NCBI GenBank assembly: GCA_900762355.1
Contig: CAAFGE010000032.1
Coordinates: 1-64,000, forward strand
Direction: 5' to 3'
DNA: 64,000 nt
DNA from: an uncultured Collinsella sp.
GTDB taxonomy: Bacteria > Actinomycetota > Coriobacteriia > Coriobacteriales > Coriobacteriaceae
Numbering within the stretch: position 1 is the stretch's first letter; the number at the start of each line of letters is the position of its first letter. Shown here piece by piece: positions 35,984 through 44,633 of this stretch. Both the position numbers and the translations under genes were made by a program. A model generated the notes under the pieces. The model was not told where the DNA came from. It searched no databases and saw only the letters and a program-made list of their open reading frames with translations.

Positions 35984-36149
35984 GACGCAGGCTCCTTTCG
36001 GATCGATCGTGCTGGTTGATGTACCGTGAGCCATCGTATCACGCGCGGGCCCGCGGCGGCAGGGAAGCCTGATGTGCGGTGGTCGCGGGGCGGGGAGCGT
36101 GTAAACTGGTGTGAGCAAACCGTGCCCAGCCCAAAGCGAGGTATTCAAT

Positions 36150-38900
36150 ATGTCTGACAAGCGCCGCACCTTTGCCGTTATCGACGGCAACTCGCTCATG
36201 CACCGCGCCTTCCACGCCGTGCCGCCGACCATGAACGCGCCGGACGGCCGCCCCACCAACGCGATCTTCGGCTTTCTGAACATGTTTCTCAAGATGATCG
36301 ATGCCTTTAACCCCGACGGTGTGGTCGTGGCGTTTGACAAGGGCAAACCGCGCGTGCGCATGGAGATGCTGCCGCAGTATAAGGCGCAACGCCCGCCCAT
36401 GGACCCCGATCTGCATGCGCAGTTTCCGATGATCAAGGAGCTGCTCACCGCGCTCAACGTGCCGATTCTGCAGTCCGAGGGCTGGGAAGGCGACGATATC
36501 CTGGGAACCATGGCGCGCCTGGGTGAAGAGGCCGGCTGCGACATGCTGCTGGTGACCGGCGACCGCGACATGTATCAACTCGTGACCGAGCACGTCAACG
36601 TGGTCTCGACCCGCAAGGGCCTGTCCGACGTGGCGATCATGACGCCCGAGAGCGTGGACGACCTGTATCACGGCATTACGCCGGCGCTCGTGCCCGATTT
36701 TTACGGTCTAAAGGGCGATACGTCGGACAACATTCCCGGCGTACCGGGCATCGGCCCCAAAAAGGCGAGCGCGCTCATCGCACAGTACGGCAGCTTGGAC
36801 GAGGTCATCGCGCATGCCGACGAGGTCAAGGGCAAGATGGGCGAGAACCTACGTGCGCACATCGACGATGCGCTGCTGAGCCGCAAGGTCGCAACCATTC
36901 GCACCGATGCGCCCGTCGAGCTCGACTTTGACGAAACGTCCTTCCCGGCGTTTTCTGCCGACGAAGTGTCCGCGGCGCTGGGCACACTTGGTATCACCGC
37001 CATGCAGAACCGTTTCTTGGCGCTGATCGGCGGCGAGGGCGGGGCTGCTGCTGCCTCCAGTGTGTTTGAGATACCTGCTATGGTTCGCGCAGCCGCCGGC
37101 GATGCCGACGCGCTTGGTGCCGTTGCGGCTGAGGTCTCCCGCGCGATTGATGCCGGCGAGTGGGTCGCCGCCGTGGTGGACGACGACAAGGAAGAGGGCG
37201 CGCTCTTTGGACTGACGCGCACGCTGTGGTTGGCGACGTCCAAGGGCCTGTTCGCGCTCGAGGAGGGCGACGGCGCCTCCACTGCCGTAGTCGATGGCTT
37301 CAACTTCGCTCACGGTGTGATCGCCGGCGTGCTTGCGCGCCTGTTTATGGAGGGCCGCGTGGCGAGCCCGGATACGAAGGCGCTGCTGCACGAGCTTTCG
37401 CCCATCGATTCTTCTGAGCCCGAGCTCATGGATCCGCTAGCAGTCGATTCCACGTGCATCTTCGACACCGTGGTCGCCGCTTACCTGTTGGATTCCGACC
37501 GCTCCGAGTTTGACGAGGCATATCTGGCCGATACGTATCTGCAGATGGCGCTGCCTGCGGCGCGCGGCGCAGAGGGTGCTTGTGAGGACGCTCCGGCGCC
37601 TGCCGCCCGTACTGCGGCTCTGACGCTGGCGCTCGTGGCGCCGTTGCGCGAGTGCATGGCCCGTGAGAATGCCGCCAACGTGTTCGATGGCATCGAGATG
37701 CCGCTCGTTCCGGTACTTGCCAAGATGGAGCGCGCGGGCATGCTCGTGGACCCCGACCGTCTGCACAGTCTGTCCGAGGGTCTGGCGACCCAGATTACCG
37801 AGGTTGAGCGCAGTATTCGCGACCTGGCGGGTGACGAGACCTTTAATATTGGCAGTCCTATGCAGCTGTCGCATGTGCTCTTTGATGTGATGGGGCTTCC
37901 GACCAAGGGCCTCAAGAAGACTAAGCGCGGCTATTATTCGACCAACGCCAAGGTGCTGAGCGACCTTGCGCGTGACCACGAAATCGTGCGTCTGATCTTG
38001 GACTGGCGTGAGAAGTCTAAGATCAAGTCCACCTATCTGGACACGCTGGGCCCGCTACGCCGAGGCGACGGCCGCGTACACACTACGTACAACCAGACCA
38101 TCACGGCAACGGGGCGTCTGTCCTCGAGCGACCCGAACCTGCAGAACATCCCGACGCGCTCTGAGCTGGGCCGTACCGTCAAGACGGCGTTTTCGGCAGG
38201 CGAGGGAAGCGTCTTTTTGGCGGTGGACTACTCGCAGATCGAGCTGCGTCTGCTGGCGCATCTCTCAGGTGACGAGCACTTGGTGCGCGCCTTTAACGAG
38301 GGCGAGGACTTCCATGCCGAGACGGCGGCGCGCGTGTTCGGTGTGCCGGTGTCCGAGGTAACGCCCGACCTGCGCAGTCGCGCCAAGGCCGTGAACTTTG
38401 GCATCGTGTACGGTCAGCAGGCCTACGGTCTGTCGCAGTCGCTGCATATCTCGATGGCCGAGGCGCGCGACATGATCGACCGCTACTACGAGGCCTACCC
38501 GGGCGTGCGTACGTTCCTCGACAACGTGGTGGCGCGCGCCAAGCAGACGGGCTACGCCGAGACCATGTACGGCCGCCGTCGTCATATTCCGGAGCTCAAG
38601 GCCAAAAACCCGCAACTCCGTGGCTTTGGTGAGCGCACGGCCATGAACCACCCCATGCAGGGAACCGCCGCCGACATCATCAAGATCGCCATGGCCCGCG
38701 TAAGCCGTCGCCTGGAAGAAGAAGGCTTTGCCGCCCACATGATCCTGCAAGTGCACGACGAACTGGACTTTGAGTGCCCGGTCAACGAAGTTGAGCGCCT
38801 GACCGCCATGGTCCGCGACGTCATGGAGCACGTAGTAGACCTCCGCGTACCCCTCATCGCCGAAGCCAGCACCGGGGTCACCTGGGCGGACGCCAAATAG
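36150..38900 (+). CDS. polA: DNA polymerase I
   Basis: A repair and lagging-strand polymerase. The 916 residues comprise the 5'-3' exonuclease domain (1-290; VIDGNSLMHRAFH, GDRDMYQL, GLKGDTSDNIPGVPGIGPK), a degenerate 3'-5' exonuclease region (about 310-480), and the polymerase domain. The DxE motif expected at the start of the proofreading domain is replaced by VVDDDKEE-like sequence, so proofreading is probably lost, as in Taq. Polymerase motifs are DYSQIELRLLAHLSGD (A), RAKAVNFGIVYGQQAYGLS (B) and QVHDELDFE (C). ATG 36150 has GCGAGG 8 nt upstream; GTG 36111 is also in frame. Confidence 0.97.
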   Translation: MSDKRRTFAVIDGNSLMHRAFHAVPPTMNAPDGRPTNAIFGFLNMFLKMIDAFNPDGVVVAFDKGKPRVRMEMLPQYKAQRPPMDPDLHAQFPMIKELLTALNVPILQSEGWEGDDILGTMARLGEEAGCDMLLVTGDRDMYQLVTEHVNVVSTRKGLSDVAIMTPESVDDLYHGITPALVPDFYGLKGDTSDNIPGVPGIGPKKASALIAQYGSLDEVIAHADEVKGKMGENLRAHIDDALLSRKVATIRTDAPVELDFDETSFPAFSADEVSAALGTLGITAMQNRFLALIGGEGGAAAASSVFEIPAMVRAAAGDADALGAVAAEVSRAIDAGEWVAAVVDDDKEEGALFGLTRTLWLATSKGLFALEEGDGASTAVVDGFNFAHGVIAGVLARLFMEGRVASPDTKALLHELSPIDSSEPELMDPLAVDSTCIFDTVVAAYLLDSDRSEFDEAYLADTYLQMALPAARGAEGACEDAPAPAARTAALTLALVAPLRECMARENAANVFDGIEMPLVPVLAKMERAGMLVDPDRLHSLSEGLATQITEVERSIRDLAGDETFNIGSPMQLSHVLFDVMGLPTKGLKKTKRGYYSTNAKVLSDLARDHEIVRLILDWREKSKIKSTYLDTLGPLRRGDGRVHTTYNQTITATGRLSSSDPNLQNIPTRSELGRTVKTAFSAGEGSVFLAVDYSQIELRLLAHLSGDEHLVRAFNEGEDFHAETAARVFGVPVSEVTPDLRSRAKAVNFGIVYGQQAYGLSQSLHISMAEARDMIDRYYEAYPGVRTFLDNVVARAKQTGYAETMYGRRRHIPELKAKNPQLRGFGERTAMNHPMQGTAADIIKIAMARVSRRLEEEGFAAHMILQVHDELDFECPVNEVERLTAMVRDVMEHVVDLRVPLIAEASTGVTWADAK

Positions 38901-39001
38901 GGAAACGCCCATAAGGCAGACTGGCCTACAGCGCAAGCCTTCACATACTTAAGATTTGGGACAAACACTACTGATTAATTTGTCCCACAGTAACCAAAAT
39001 A

Positions 39002-39035
39002 GAAGGGTGCCCCTCAACAACAAGAGGCACCCTTC
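39002..39035. terminator. Hairpin between polA and the Cof-type phosphatase gene
   Basis: GAAGGGTGCC and GGCACCCTTC pair, extended by CTC/GAG with one bulge. Flanking T-rich stretches are weak on both strands. It lies between converging genes and could serve either. Confidence 0.6.
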
Positions 39036-39103
39036 ATTCAATTAAATTCAGCCAAGTATCTAGGCACTCAAGACACCATCTCGGCGGCAAGCAAGTAAAC
39101 CTA

Positions 39104-39231
39104 GGACCTGGCCGGGCACATGGGCCAACTTTTTGTAGATTCCGCACGAGCCGAAGAGCACTTAATGTGCTCTTCGAGCGAGCCCAGGACCTGACCGAGC
39201 AAAAAGTTGGCCCATGCGCCCGGCCAGGTCC
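39104..39231. repeat. Nested long inverted repeat
   Basis: Outer arms of 14 bp (39104-39117 with 39218-39231) and 15 bp (39120-39134 with 39201-39215) are perfect and separated only by a 2-nt mismatch. Inside lies a second perfect hairpin, CGAAGAGCAC / GTGCTCTTCG (39152-39161, 39167-39176). The left outer arm also recurs as an imperfect direct repeat (AGGACCTGRCCGRGCA at 39103 and 39186). With the hairpin at 39002, it fills the 342-nt gap between polA and the HAD gene; no gene is seen there. Confidence 0.85.
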
Positions 39232-39242
39232 GACGGGACAGA

Positions 39243-40070
39243 TTACCGAGCCGCCAAGATGGCGTCGATGAGCGTCAGTACGCCCCCGTCGTTGTTGCTC
39301 GGAATGCGCCACTTGGCGTGCGCGTTCATGTGCTCCTCGGCATTGTCCACGATAAAGCTGTGCCCGACGCGCTCCAGCATGGGGATGTCGTTGTAGGTGT
39401 CGCCCACGGCGGCAGCATCGGCAATATCGATGCCCAGGTGCTCGCACAGGTGAGCGACGCCGGCGCCCTTGTCGACGCCCAGGTTCATAAAGTCGATCCA
39501 CTCGCGCCCAGCGTTGGTGACGTAGAGCTTGTCCGAGAACTCGGGGCTATAGGTCTCGCGGAAAGCGGGCTCGGCGTCATAGCCGGGGAAGAAGACCGAA
39601 ATCTTGTTGGACTCGAAATCAATGCCCCCAAAGCTGTCGACGTAGTTGATTGTGTTGTAGTAGACGCTGATCTCGTCGTGGTATTGATGGTCGCGGGCAA
39701 GCACGTAGAACTCGTCGAAGCAGCACAGGACGGGGACAGCGCGAGGATCCTCCGAGGCACGGCTCAAGACCTGCTGATACAGCTCCACGTCAATATTGCT
39801 CTTATAGATATAGCTGCCGCGATAGATCACGCACGCTCCGTTGTCGGGACAAAAGGCGAGGCGGTTCTTGATACCCTCGAACATCTCCTCGAGCTTGGGG
39901 GCGGGACGTCCGCTGGCGGGGCAGAATACGATGCCGGCGTCGGCGAGCTTGTCCAGGCGCTCATCAAGACCCTGGGGCAGCACACGCTCGTCGGTCAGCA
40001 GCGTCTTGTCCATATCGACGGCGAGAATCTTAATGTTGCCGATGTTGGCGTCCGATTCGTAAGTTTGCAT
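39243..40070 (-). CDS. Cof-type HAD-IIB family phosphatase
   Basis: A 275-residue HAD hydrolase with a C2B cap. Motif I is LAVDMDKTLLTD, motif II CPASGRP, motif III includes the lysine of GVDKGAGVAHL, and motif IV GDTYNDIPML. Members dephosphorylate sugar phosphates, PLP or flavin nucleotides; the substrate is not evident. AAAGG lies upstream of the ATG on the minus strand. Confidence 0.9.
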   Translation of the reverse strand: MQTYESDANIGNIKILAVDMDKTLLTDERVLPQGLDERLDKLADAGIVFCPASGRPAPKLEEMFEGIKNRLAFCPDNGACVIYRGSYIYKSNIDVELYQQVLSRASEDPRAVPVLCCFDEFYVLARDHQYHDEISVYYNTINYVDSFGGIDFESNKISVFFPGYDAEPAFRETYSPEFSDKLYVTNAGREWIDFMNLGVDKGAGVAHLCEHLGIDIADAAAVGDTYNDIPMLERVGHSFIVDNAEEHMNAHAKWRIPSNNDGGVLTLIDAILAAR

Positions 40071-40213
40071 AAAAATGCGCCTTTCGTTTCGAGATTGTTT
40101 CAGACGTTATAACCATCAACTAGTAGTCGAGCGTATTTTCGCAGGAATGGTGCGTATTTGCACTGCAATTCACAAACTAATGAAAAAACTTTTCAGAAAT
40201 TTGAATTTGCCGC

Positions 40214-40241
40214 TTGCGCAGCGTGCACTTTATCGTAATAT
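40214..40241 (+). promoter_or_regulatory. Likely argG leader promoter
   Basis: TTGCGC (40214-40219) and TAATAT (40236-40241) are spaced by 16 nt. Transcription would start near 40248, leaving an argG leader of about 375 nt. Confidence 0.55.
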
Positions 40242-40250
40242 AGCGAACAT

Positions 40251-40303
40251 CGAAAACGGAGACGGCAAAAGAGCCGCTTACCGAGGAAAAGGTACCGTTT
40301 GCG
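40251..40303 (+). ncRNA. Predicted three-way-junction RNA element in argG leader
   Basis: AAACGG (40254-40259) pairs with CCGTTT (40295-40300), enclosing two hairpins: CGGC-AAAAGA-GCCG and ACC-GAGGAAAA-GGT. The outer stem can be extended by CG/CG. It lies at the predicted 5' end of the argG transcript. No known riboswitch class was recognised. Confidence 0.4.
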
Positions 40304-40344
40304 ATATTTGAATTGCGCCCGGCGATACGTGAAAGGAGAGGCAG

Positions 40345-40419
40345 ATGCAGTTCGTACAGATCATCACCACTGCAGACAATGCTCTCCGACGCCAGCGCGC
40401 AATTTCCCGACGACGATAA
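40345..40419 (+). CDS. Putative arginine-rich leader peptide of argG
   Basis: A 24-codon ORF with a strong AAGGAGAG Shine-Dalgarno 6 nt before its ATG. It begins MQFVQIITTADNA and ends LRRQRAISRRR, with six arginines in the last eleven codons, including three consecutive CGA codons just before TAA. Hairpin GACGAT / ATCGTC (40412-40417, 40422-40427) spans those codons and the stop. It lies 205 nt upstream of argG. The layout resembles amino-acid biosynthesis attenuators, where ribosome stalling at cognate codons changes downstream folding. No proof of translation is available from sequence. Confidence 0.5.
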   Translation: MQFVQIITTADNALRRQRAISRRR

Positions 40420-40449
40420 CAATCGTCTCTGTCCACATGGGGCGAATTG

Positions 40450-40567
40450 CCTCAACAGAGTCATTTTGAGGTCGTTGGGTTTAAGCACGACATAGCCGCA
40501 TGTTTCTAGGGCATGCCTGTGATGCATTCTGCTGAATAACCTGATATTGCACGGTTTTTGACCTCAA
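40450..40567 (+). promoter_or_regulatory. Alternative RNA pairing region upstream of argG
   Basis: TTGAGG (40466-40471) can pair with CCTCAA just upstream (40450-40455). Alternatively TTGAGGTC (40466-40473) can pair with GACCTCAA downstream (40560-40567), an 8-bp match that extends with G-U pairs. The two states exclude each other. TTTTT at 40555-40559 lies within the loop-to-arm boundary of the second state. A conventional terminator stem before that T run was not found. Confidence 0.4.
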
Positions 40568-40624
40568 GGTGACTTGCAACTGACCGATGTTCTAACTAGC
40601 TACCAAGGGCGAAAGGAAACAGCC

Positions 40625-41851
40625 ATGAGCAAGGAAAAAGTCGTTCTCGCATATTCCGGTGGTCTTGATACATCCGTATGTGTCAAGTGGCTCCAGGACG
40701 AGAAGAATCTCGATGTCGTTTGTGTCTGCGGCAATGTGGGCCAGGAAGAGACCGGACTGGATGCCAAGAAGCAGAAGGCGCTCGACCTGGGCGTTCTCGA
40801 TTGCCAGGTGCTCGACCTGCGCGACGAGTTCTCCGATGAGTTCCTGACCAAAGCCATCGCAGCAAACTCCATGTATGAGAACAAGTATCCGCTGCTCTCC
40901 GCCCTGTCTCGCCCGCTGCTTGCCAAGAAGCTTGTTGAGGTCGCCCACGAGTTTGGCGCGACCTACGTCGCCCACGGCTGCACCGGCAAGGGTAACGACC
41001 AGGTCCGTTTTGAGGCCGCCGTCAAGGCCCTCGACCCCGAGCTCAAGGTTATCGCCCCGGTTCGCGAGTGGGACCTGAAGTGCCGTCCCGACGAGGTCGC
41101 CTATGCCCACGCCCACAACGTGCCGGTTCCCGAGGGTGCCAACGATAACCCCTATTCCATCGACGACAACCTGTGGGGTCGCGCCATCGAGTGCGGTCAC
41201 CTGGAGGACCCTTGGAATGAGCCGCTCGATGACGCTTGGGTTATGACCAAGAACCCCGAGGACACGCCTGACACCCCGACTTACACCGAGATTGAGTTTG
41301 AGGCCGGCAAGCCCGTCGCCGTAGACGGCAAGAAGATGAAGCTCTCCGAGATCGTCATCGCCCTCAACAAGATCTCCGGCGACAATGGCTTTGGCCGTCT
41401 CGATCTGGTCGAGGATCGCCTGGTGGGTCTTAAGAGCCGCGAGTGCTACGAGGTTCCCGGCGCCCTGACGCTCATCACCGCCCACAAGGCGCTCGAGGAC
41501 ATCTGCGTCGAGGGCGACCTGCTCAAGACCAAGATCAAGCTCGAGCAGGATTGGGCCACCGCCGTGTACAACGGCCAGTGGTACAGCCCGCTCAAAAACG
41601 CGCTCGATGCCTTTATGGCCGATACCCAGAAGTTCGTGACCGGCACTGTCCGTCTGAAGTTCTTTAAGGGCAACTGCCATGTCGTCGGCCGCAAGAGCCC
41701 CTTCAGCCTCTACGACTACGGTCTGGCTACCTACGACCGCGACACCACGTTTGACGAGAAGGCCAGCGCCGGCTTTATCGAGATCGATACGCTGTCGCTC
41801 AAGACGTGGGCAAAGGTCCAGGGCCCCAGCTCTGCTGCCGTCCAGGCCTAG
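40625..41851 (+). CDS. argG: Argininosuccinate synthase
   Basis: ArgG joins citrulline and aspartate with ATP to make argininosuccinate. The 408 residues begin with the ATP PP-loop VLAYSGGLDTSVCVKWL and contain YVAHGCTGKGNDQVRFE, EWDLKCRPDEVAYA and VEDRLVGLKSRECYE. ATG 40625 has GAAAGGA about 9 nt upstream; the in-frame ATG at 40574 is less well placed. argH follows about 520 nt downstream, so the two form a split arginine biosynthesis pair. Confidence 0.97.
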   Translation: MSKEKVVLAYSGGLDTSVCVKWLQDEKNLDVVCVCGNVGQEETGLDAKKQKALDLGVLDCQVLDLRDEFSDEFLTKAIAANSMYENKYPLLSALSRPLLAKKLVEVAHEFGATYVAHGCTGKGNDQVRFEAAVKALDPELKVIAPVREWDLKCRPDEVAYAHAHNVPVPEGANDNPYSIDDNLWGRAIECGHLEDPWNEPLDDAWVMTKNPEDTPDTPTYTEIEFEAGKPVAVDGKKMKLSEIVIALNKISGDNGFGRLDLVEDRLVGLKSRECYEVPGALTLITAHKALEDICVEGDLLKTKIKLEQDWATAVYNGQWYSPLKNALDAFMADTQKFVTGTVRLKFFKGNCHVVGRKSPFSLYDYGLATYDRDTTFDEKASAGFIEIDTLSLKTWAKVQGPSSAAVQA

Positions 41852-42004
41852 CGCCTCCTTCCCTTGGTATCCGCGCGGCCCATCCGCGTGATACATAACG
41901 GGCGCACGGGGTCCCTACCTTTCGTTATGCTTGCTGACACTTCTTAACATCGGTGGCCCCTACGTTCCGCCCGCATATATGATGCCGCGTCTGCGGCTGG
42001 GTCC

Positions 42005-42034
42005 GAGCCCCGCCGGGGTTGTCCGGCGGGGCTC
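42005..42034 (+). terminator. Strong hairpin after argG
   Basis: A perfect 12-bp stem (GAGCCCCGCCGG / CCGGCGGGGCTC) with a 6-nt loop, followed by the weak T-rich CTTCTATC. It either ends the argG transcript or attenuates read-through into the small ORF and argH. A second inverted repeat, CATAACG/CGTTATG, occurs near 41893-41927. Confidence 0.65.
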
Positions 42035-42084
42035 CTTCTATCAATTTGTCGGCTCTGCGCCTATATATATGAGGAGTATCCATT

Positions 42085-42255
42085 ATGTTCAATGCTATCG
42101 CGCATGCTTTACTTGCCCTCGCGCCCGAGTTCGATGCTGCAAGGGTCGAGGACGTCCCTATGAGCCTGAAGGCCTGGATCGATGGTTCGCAGGGCAACAT
42201 CCGGAGGGAGACGTTGGGCGCCAAGTGCCTGGTGCGTCACTTCTTTGCTAATTAG
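42085..42255 (+). CDS. Possible 56-residue protein between argG and argH
   Basis: An ORF of 56 codons with GAGGAG 8 nt before its ATG. It begins MFNAIAHALLALAPEFDAAR and contains SLKAWIDGSQG and a cysteine near the C terminus (KCLVRHFF). About 70% of third codon positions are G or C, in line with real genes here, whereas the flanking sequence is AT-richer. No family is recognised and there is no membrane helix or signal peptide. Context suggests a link with arginine metabolism, but this is inference. Confidence 0.5.
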   Translation: MFNAIAHALLALAPEFDAARVEDVPMSLKAWIDGSQGNIRRETLGAKCLVRHFFAN

Positions 42256-42373
42256 CTACATAGCTCCGCGCACGGTGGGGAATATGCAAAACTAGCGGTT
42301 GAAAAATCGCTTTAGCGACATGGCGCATTACTTTGGGCGCTTGTTTTGGTATTTAGAGAAAGGGGACGGTTCC

Positions 42374-43804
42374 ATGGCTCTTTGGGGCGGTCGTTTTGAG
42401 GCGGGCGTGGCCGAGGTCACGCAGGAGTTTGGCGCGTCGCTGCCGGTCGACAAGCATCTCTATAAGCAGGATATCGCCGGCTCTAAGGCACATGCCAAGA
42501 TGCTGGCCGCCCAGGGCATCATCAGTGCCGAGGATGAGCAGGCGATTGCCGAGGGCCTGACCGGAATCGAGCAGGATATCGATGCCGGCAACTTCATCTT
42601 CGATATCAACGACGAGGACATTCATATGTCCATCGAGAGCGAGCTGACTCGTCGCATCGGCGAGGCGGGCAAGCGCCTACATACCGGGCGTTCGCGCAAC
42701 GACCAGGTGGCGACCGATACGCGCCTGGGCGTCAAGGCACTGGCCAAGGAGCTCATGGAGGCCAATCTTGAGCTGCGCCATGTGCTGGTGGATGCGGCCA
42801 AGAAGTACGACAAGGTGATTCTGCCGGGCTACACGCACATGCAGCATGCTCAGCCCGTGCTGCTGTCGCATCATCTGCTGGCGTATTCCTGGATGTTCGC
42901 GCGCGACTTTACACGCCTGAAGGCCGCCTTTGATGCTGCCGACAACTGCCCACTGGGCGCTGCCGCGCTTGCCGGTACGAGCTATCCGCTCGATCGCCAG
43001 ATGACGGCTGCCGAACTTGGCTTTGCGGGCGTGATTCCCAACTCGCTCGATGCGGTTTCCGACCGCGATTTCCTGCTCGATCTGCATTACGCCGGCTCCG
43101 TCATGGCCATGCATCTGTCGCGTCTTTCCGAGGAGATCGTGCTGTGGTCGAGCTCCGAATTTGGCTTTATCACGCTTTCAGACTCTTACTCCACCGGCTC
43201 GTCTATCATGCCGCAGAAGAAGAACCCCGACTTTGCCGAGCTTATCCGCGGCAAGAGCGGTCGCGTGTACGGCAACCTGGTGCAGTTGCTCGTGACCATG
43301 AAGGGCTTGCCGCTCGCCTATAACAAGGACTTGCAGGAGGACAAGGAGGGCGCGCTCGATACCGCCCATACGCTCATGCAGTGCCTGTCCGTTATGGCCG
43401 GAATGATTTCGACTTGGACCGTCAACGAGGATGCCATGGCGCGCGAGTGCGGCGTGGGACACCTTGCCGCCACCGATGTTGCCGATTACCTGGCCAAGCG
43501 TGGCCTGCCGTTCCGCGAGGCACATGCCGTGGTGGGGCATCTGGTCCTGATGTGCGAGAAGCGCGGCTGTAATCTTGAGGACCTGCCGTTTGAGGTGTTC
43601 CAGGAGGCAAGCCCGCTCTTTGAGCGCGACATTACCGAGGCGCTCGACATCCCGTCGATTGTCGCCGCGCGCACGACCGAGGGCGGCACCGCTCCTGCCG
43701 CCGTTGCCGCGCAGCTGCAGCGTGCCGAGGCGCAGCTCGTGGCCGACGAGGGCGTGTTTGGATCGCTGACCAAGGTAGTCGAGATGGGACACGGGGCAAA
43801 GTAG
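42374..43804 (+). CDS. argH: Argininosuccinate lyase
   Basis: ArgH splits argininosuccinate into arginine and fumarate. The 476 residues start MALWGGRFEAGV and carry HTGRSRNDQVATD, PGYTHMQHAQPVLLSHH, and the superfamily signature GSSIMPQKKNPDFAEL with the mobile catalytic serine loop. ATG 42374 with AAAGGGGA upstream is chosen; 25 in-frame codons upstream do not fit the family. Confidence 0.97.
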   Translation: MALWGGRFEAGVAEVTQEFGASLPVDKHLYKQDIAGSKAHAKMLAAQGIISAEDEQAIAEGLTGIEQDIDAGNFIFDINDEDIHMSIESELTRRIGEAGKRLHTGRSRNDQVATDTRLGVKALAKELMEANLELRHVLVDAAKKYDKVILPGYTHMQHAQPVLLSHHLLAYSWMFARDFTRLKAAFDAADNCPLGAAALAGTSYPLDRQMTAAELGFAGVIPNSLDAVSDRDFLLDLHYAGSVMAMHLSRLSEEIVLWSSSEFGFITLSDSYSTGSSIMPQKKNPDFAELIRGKSGRVYGNLVQLLVTMKGLPLAYNKDLQEDKEGALDTAHTLMQCLSVMAGMISTWTVNEDAMARECGVGHLAATDVADYLAKRGLPFREAHAVVGHLVLMCEKRGCNLEDLPFEVFQEASPLFERDITEALDIPSIVAARTTEGGTAPAAVAAQLQRAEAQLVADEGVFGSLTKVVEMGHGAK

Positions 43805-43854
43805 GGGTTTGGCTGAAGCCGTATTGCCCTTTTATCGATAAATCGTTTTGCTTT

Positions 43855-43889
43855 TACGGGCGCCTTCTGTTGCGGGCACCCGTATTTTG
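43855..43889 (+). terminator. Terminator of argH
   Basis: TACGGG and CCCGTA form the base of a hairpin (with GCC/GGG pairing inside), followed by TTTTGTTG. Confidence 0.75.
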
Positions 43890-44096
43890 TTGCTATGGGG
43901 GAGGGGCTTGTCGAGAACTTCTGTAGGACCTTTGGGCAGGTTGTGAAGGGGATACGTTCGCGGGTGGCAACCGACCGTCTGCTCTGTTCGATGCGGTTGA
44001 TGGGCGGTCGGATGGTACTCTAATCGGGCTTCGAAACAGAAGTGACACATATGGAGCGCTTTAATAAATTGCAGCGTTTCAATAAACAGCTTTTTG
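43890..44096. other. Intergenic stretch upstream of ndk
   Basis: About 300 nt separate the argH terminator from ndk. The last part is AT-rich (TTTAATAAATTG, TTTCAATAAACAG) and carries the ndk promoter. No ORF with a ribosome-binding site, tRNA or repeat was seen. Confidence 0.6.
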
Positions 44097-44125
44097 TTTA
44101 ACTGCAGCTAAAACTCTGTTACGAT
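44097..44125 (+). promoter_or_regulatory. Predicted ndk promoter
   Basis: TTTAAC (44097-44102) and TACGAT (44120-44125) are separated by 17 nt, about 65 nt before the ndk start. Confidence 0.5.
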
Positions 44126-44188
44126 GCAGTCCAGGCGGGTGCCGGAATGGGACTTGGGCACGCGCGAACCTACTTGAAAGGCTACCTT

Positions 44189-44593
44189 ATGGCTATCGAG
44201 AAGACCTTCATCATGATTAAGCCCGACGCCGTGCGCGACCGTAAGATCGGCGAGATCGTTGCTCGCATTGAGCGCAGCGGCCTTGTCATCGAGCGCATGG
44301 AGATGACCACGCTCGAGCGCGCTACCGTCGAGGAGCACTACGCCCATCTGGCCGACAAGCCCTTCTTTGGCGGTCTCTGCGACTTTATGACGAGCGGTCC
44401 GGTCGTCAAGATGGTCGTTTCCGGTCTCTCCGCTGTCTCCAAGATGCGCACCCTCATGGGCGCCACCAACCCGCTTGACGCTGCCCCCGGCACCATTCGC
44501 GGCGACTTCGCTGTCGATGTTAACGCCAACGTGATCCACGGCTCCGACTGCCTGGAGAACGCCGAGATTGAGATCAAGCGCTTCTTTGGCTAA
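44189..44593 (+). CDS. ndk: Nucleoside diphosphate kinase
   Basis: Ndk balances NTP pools by transferring the gamma-phosphate through a phosphohistidine. The 134 residues begin AIEKTFIMIKPDAVRD and contain the active-site NVIHGSDCLENAE, where His is phosphorylated. The GPVVKMVVSGL and TNPLDAAPGTIRGDF blocks are standard. ATG 44189 has GAAAGG 8 nt upstream. Confidence 0.97.
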   Translation: MAIEKTFIMIKPDAVRDRKIGEIVARIERSGLVIERMEMTTLERATVEEHYAHLADKPFFGGLCDFMTSGPVVKMVVSGLSAVSKMRTLMGATNPLDAAPGTIRGDFAVDVNANVIHGSDCLENAEIEIKRFFG

Positions 44594-44633
44594 ACCAGCT
44601 TTGACTCCTTAAAGCTGTTAGCGTGTGGCTTGG

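Noticed and set aside
35984..36571. N-terminal extension of the M18 aminopeptidase
   Set aside because: Runs antisense to the 5' part of polA, has no family similarity, and a strong Shine-Dalgarno precedes ATG 35983.
40500..40560. Intrinsic terminator in the argG leader before TTTTT
   Set aside because: No convincing GC-rich stem immediately precedes the T run, so a classical terminator could not be supported.
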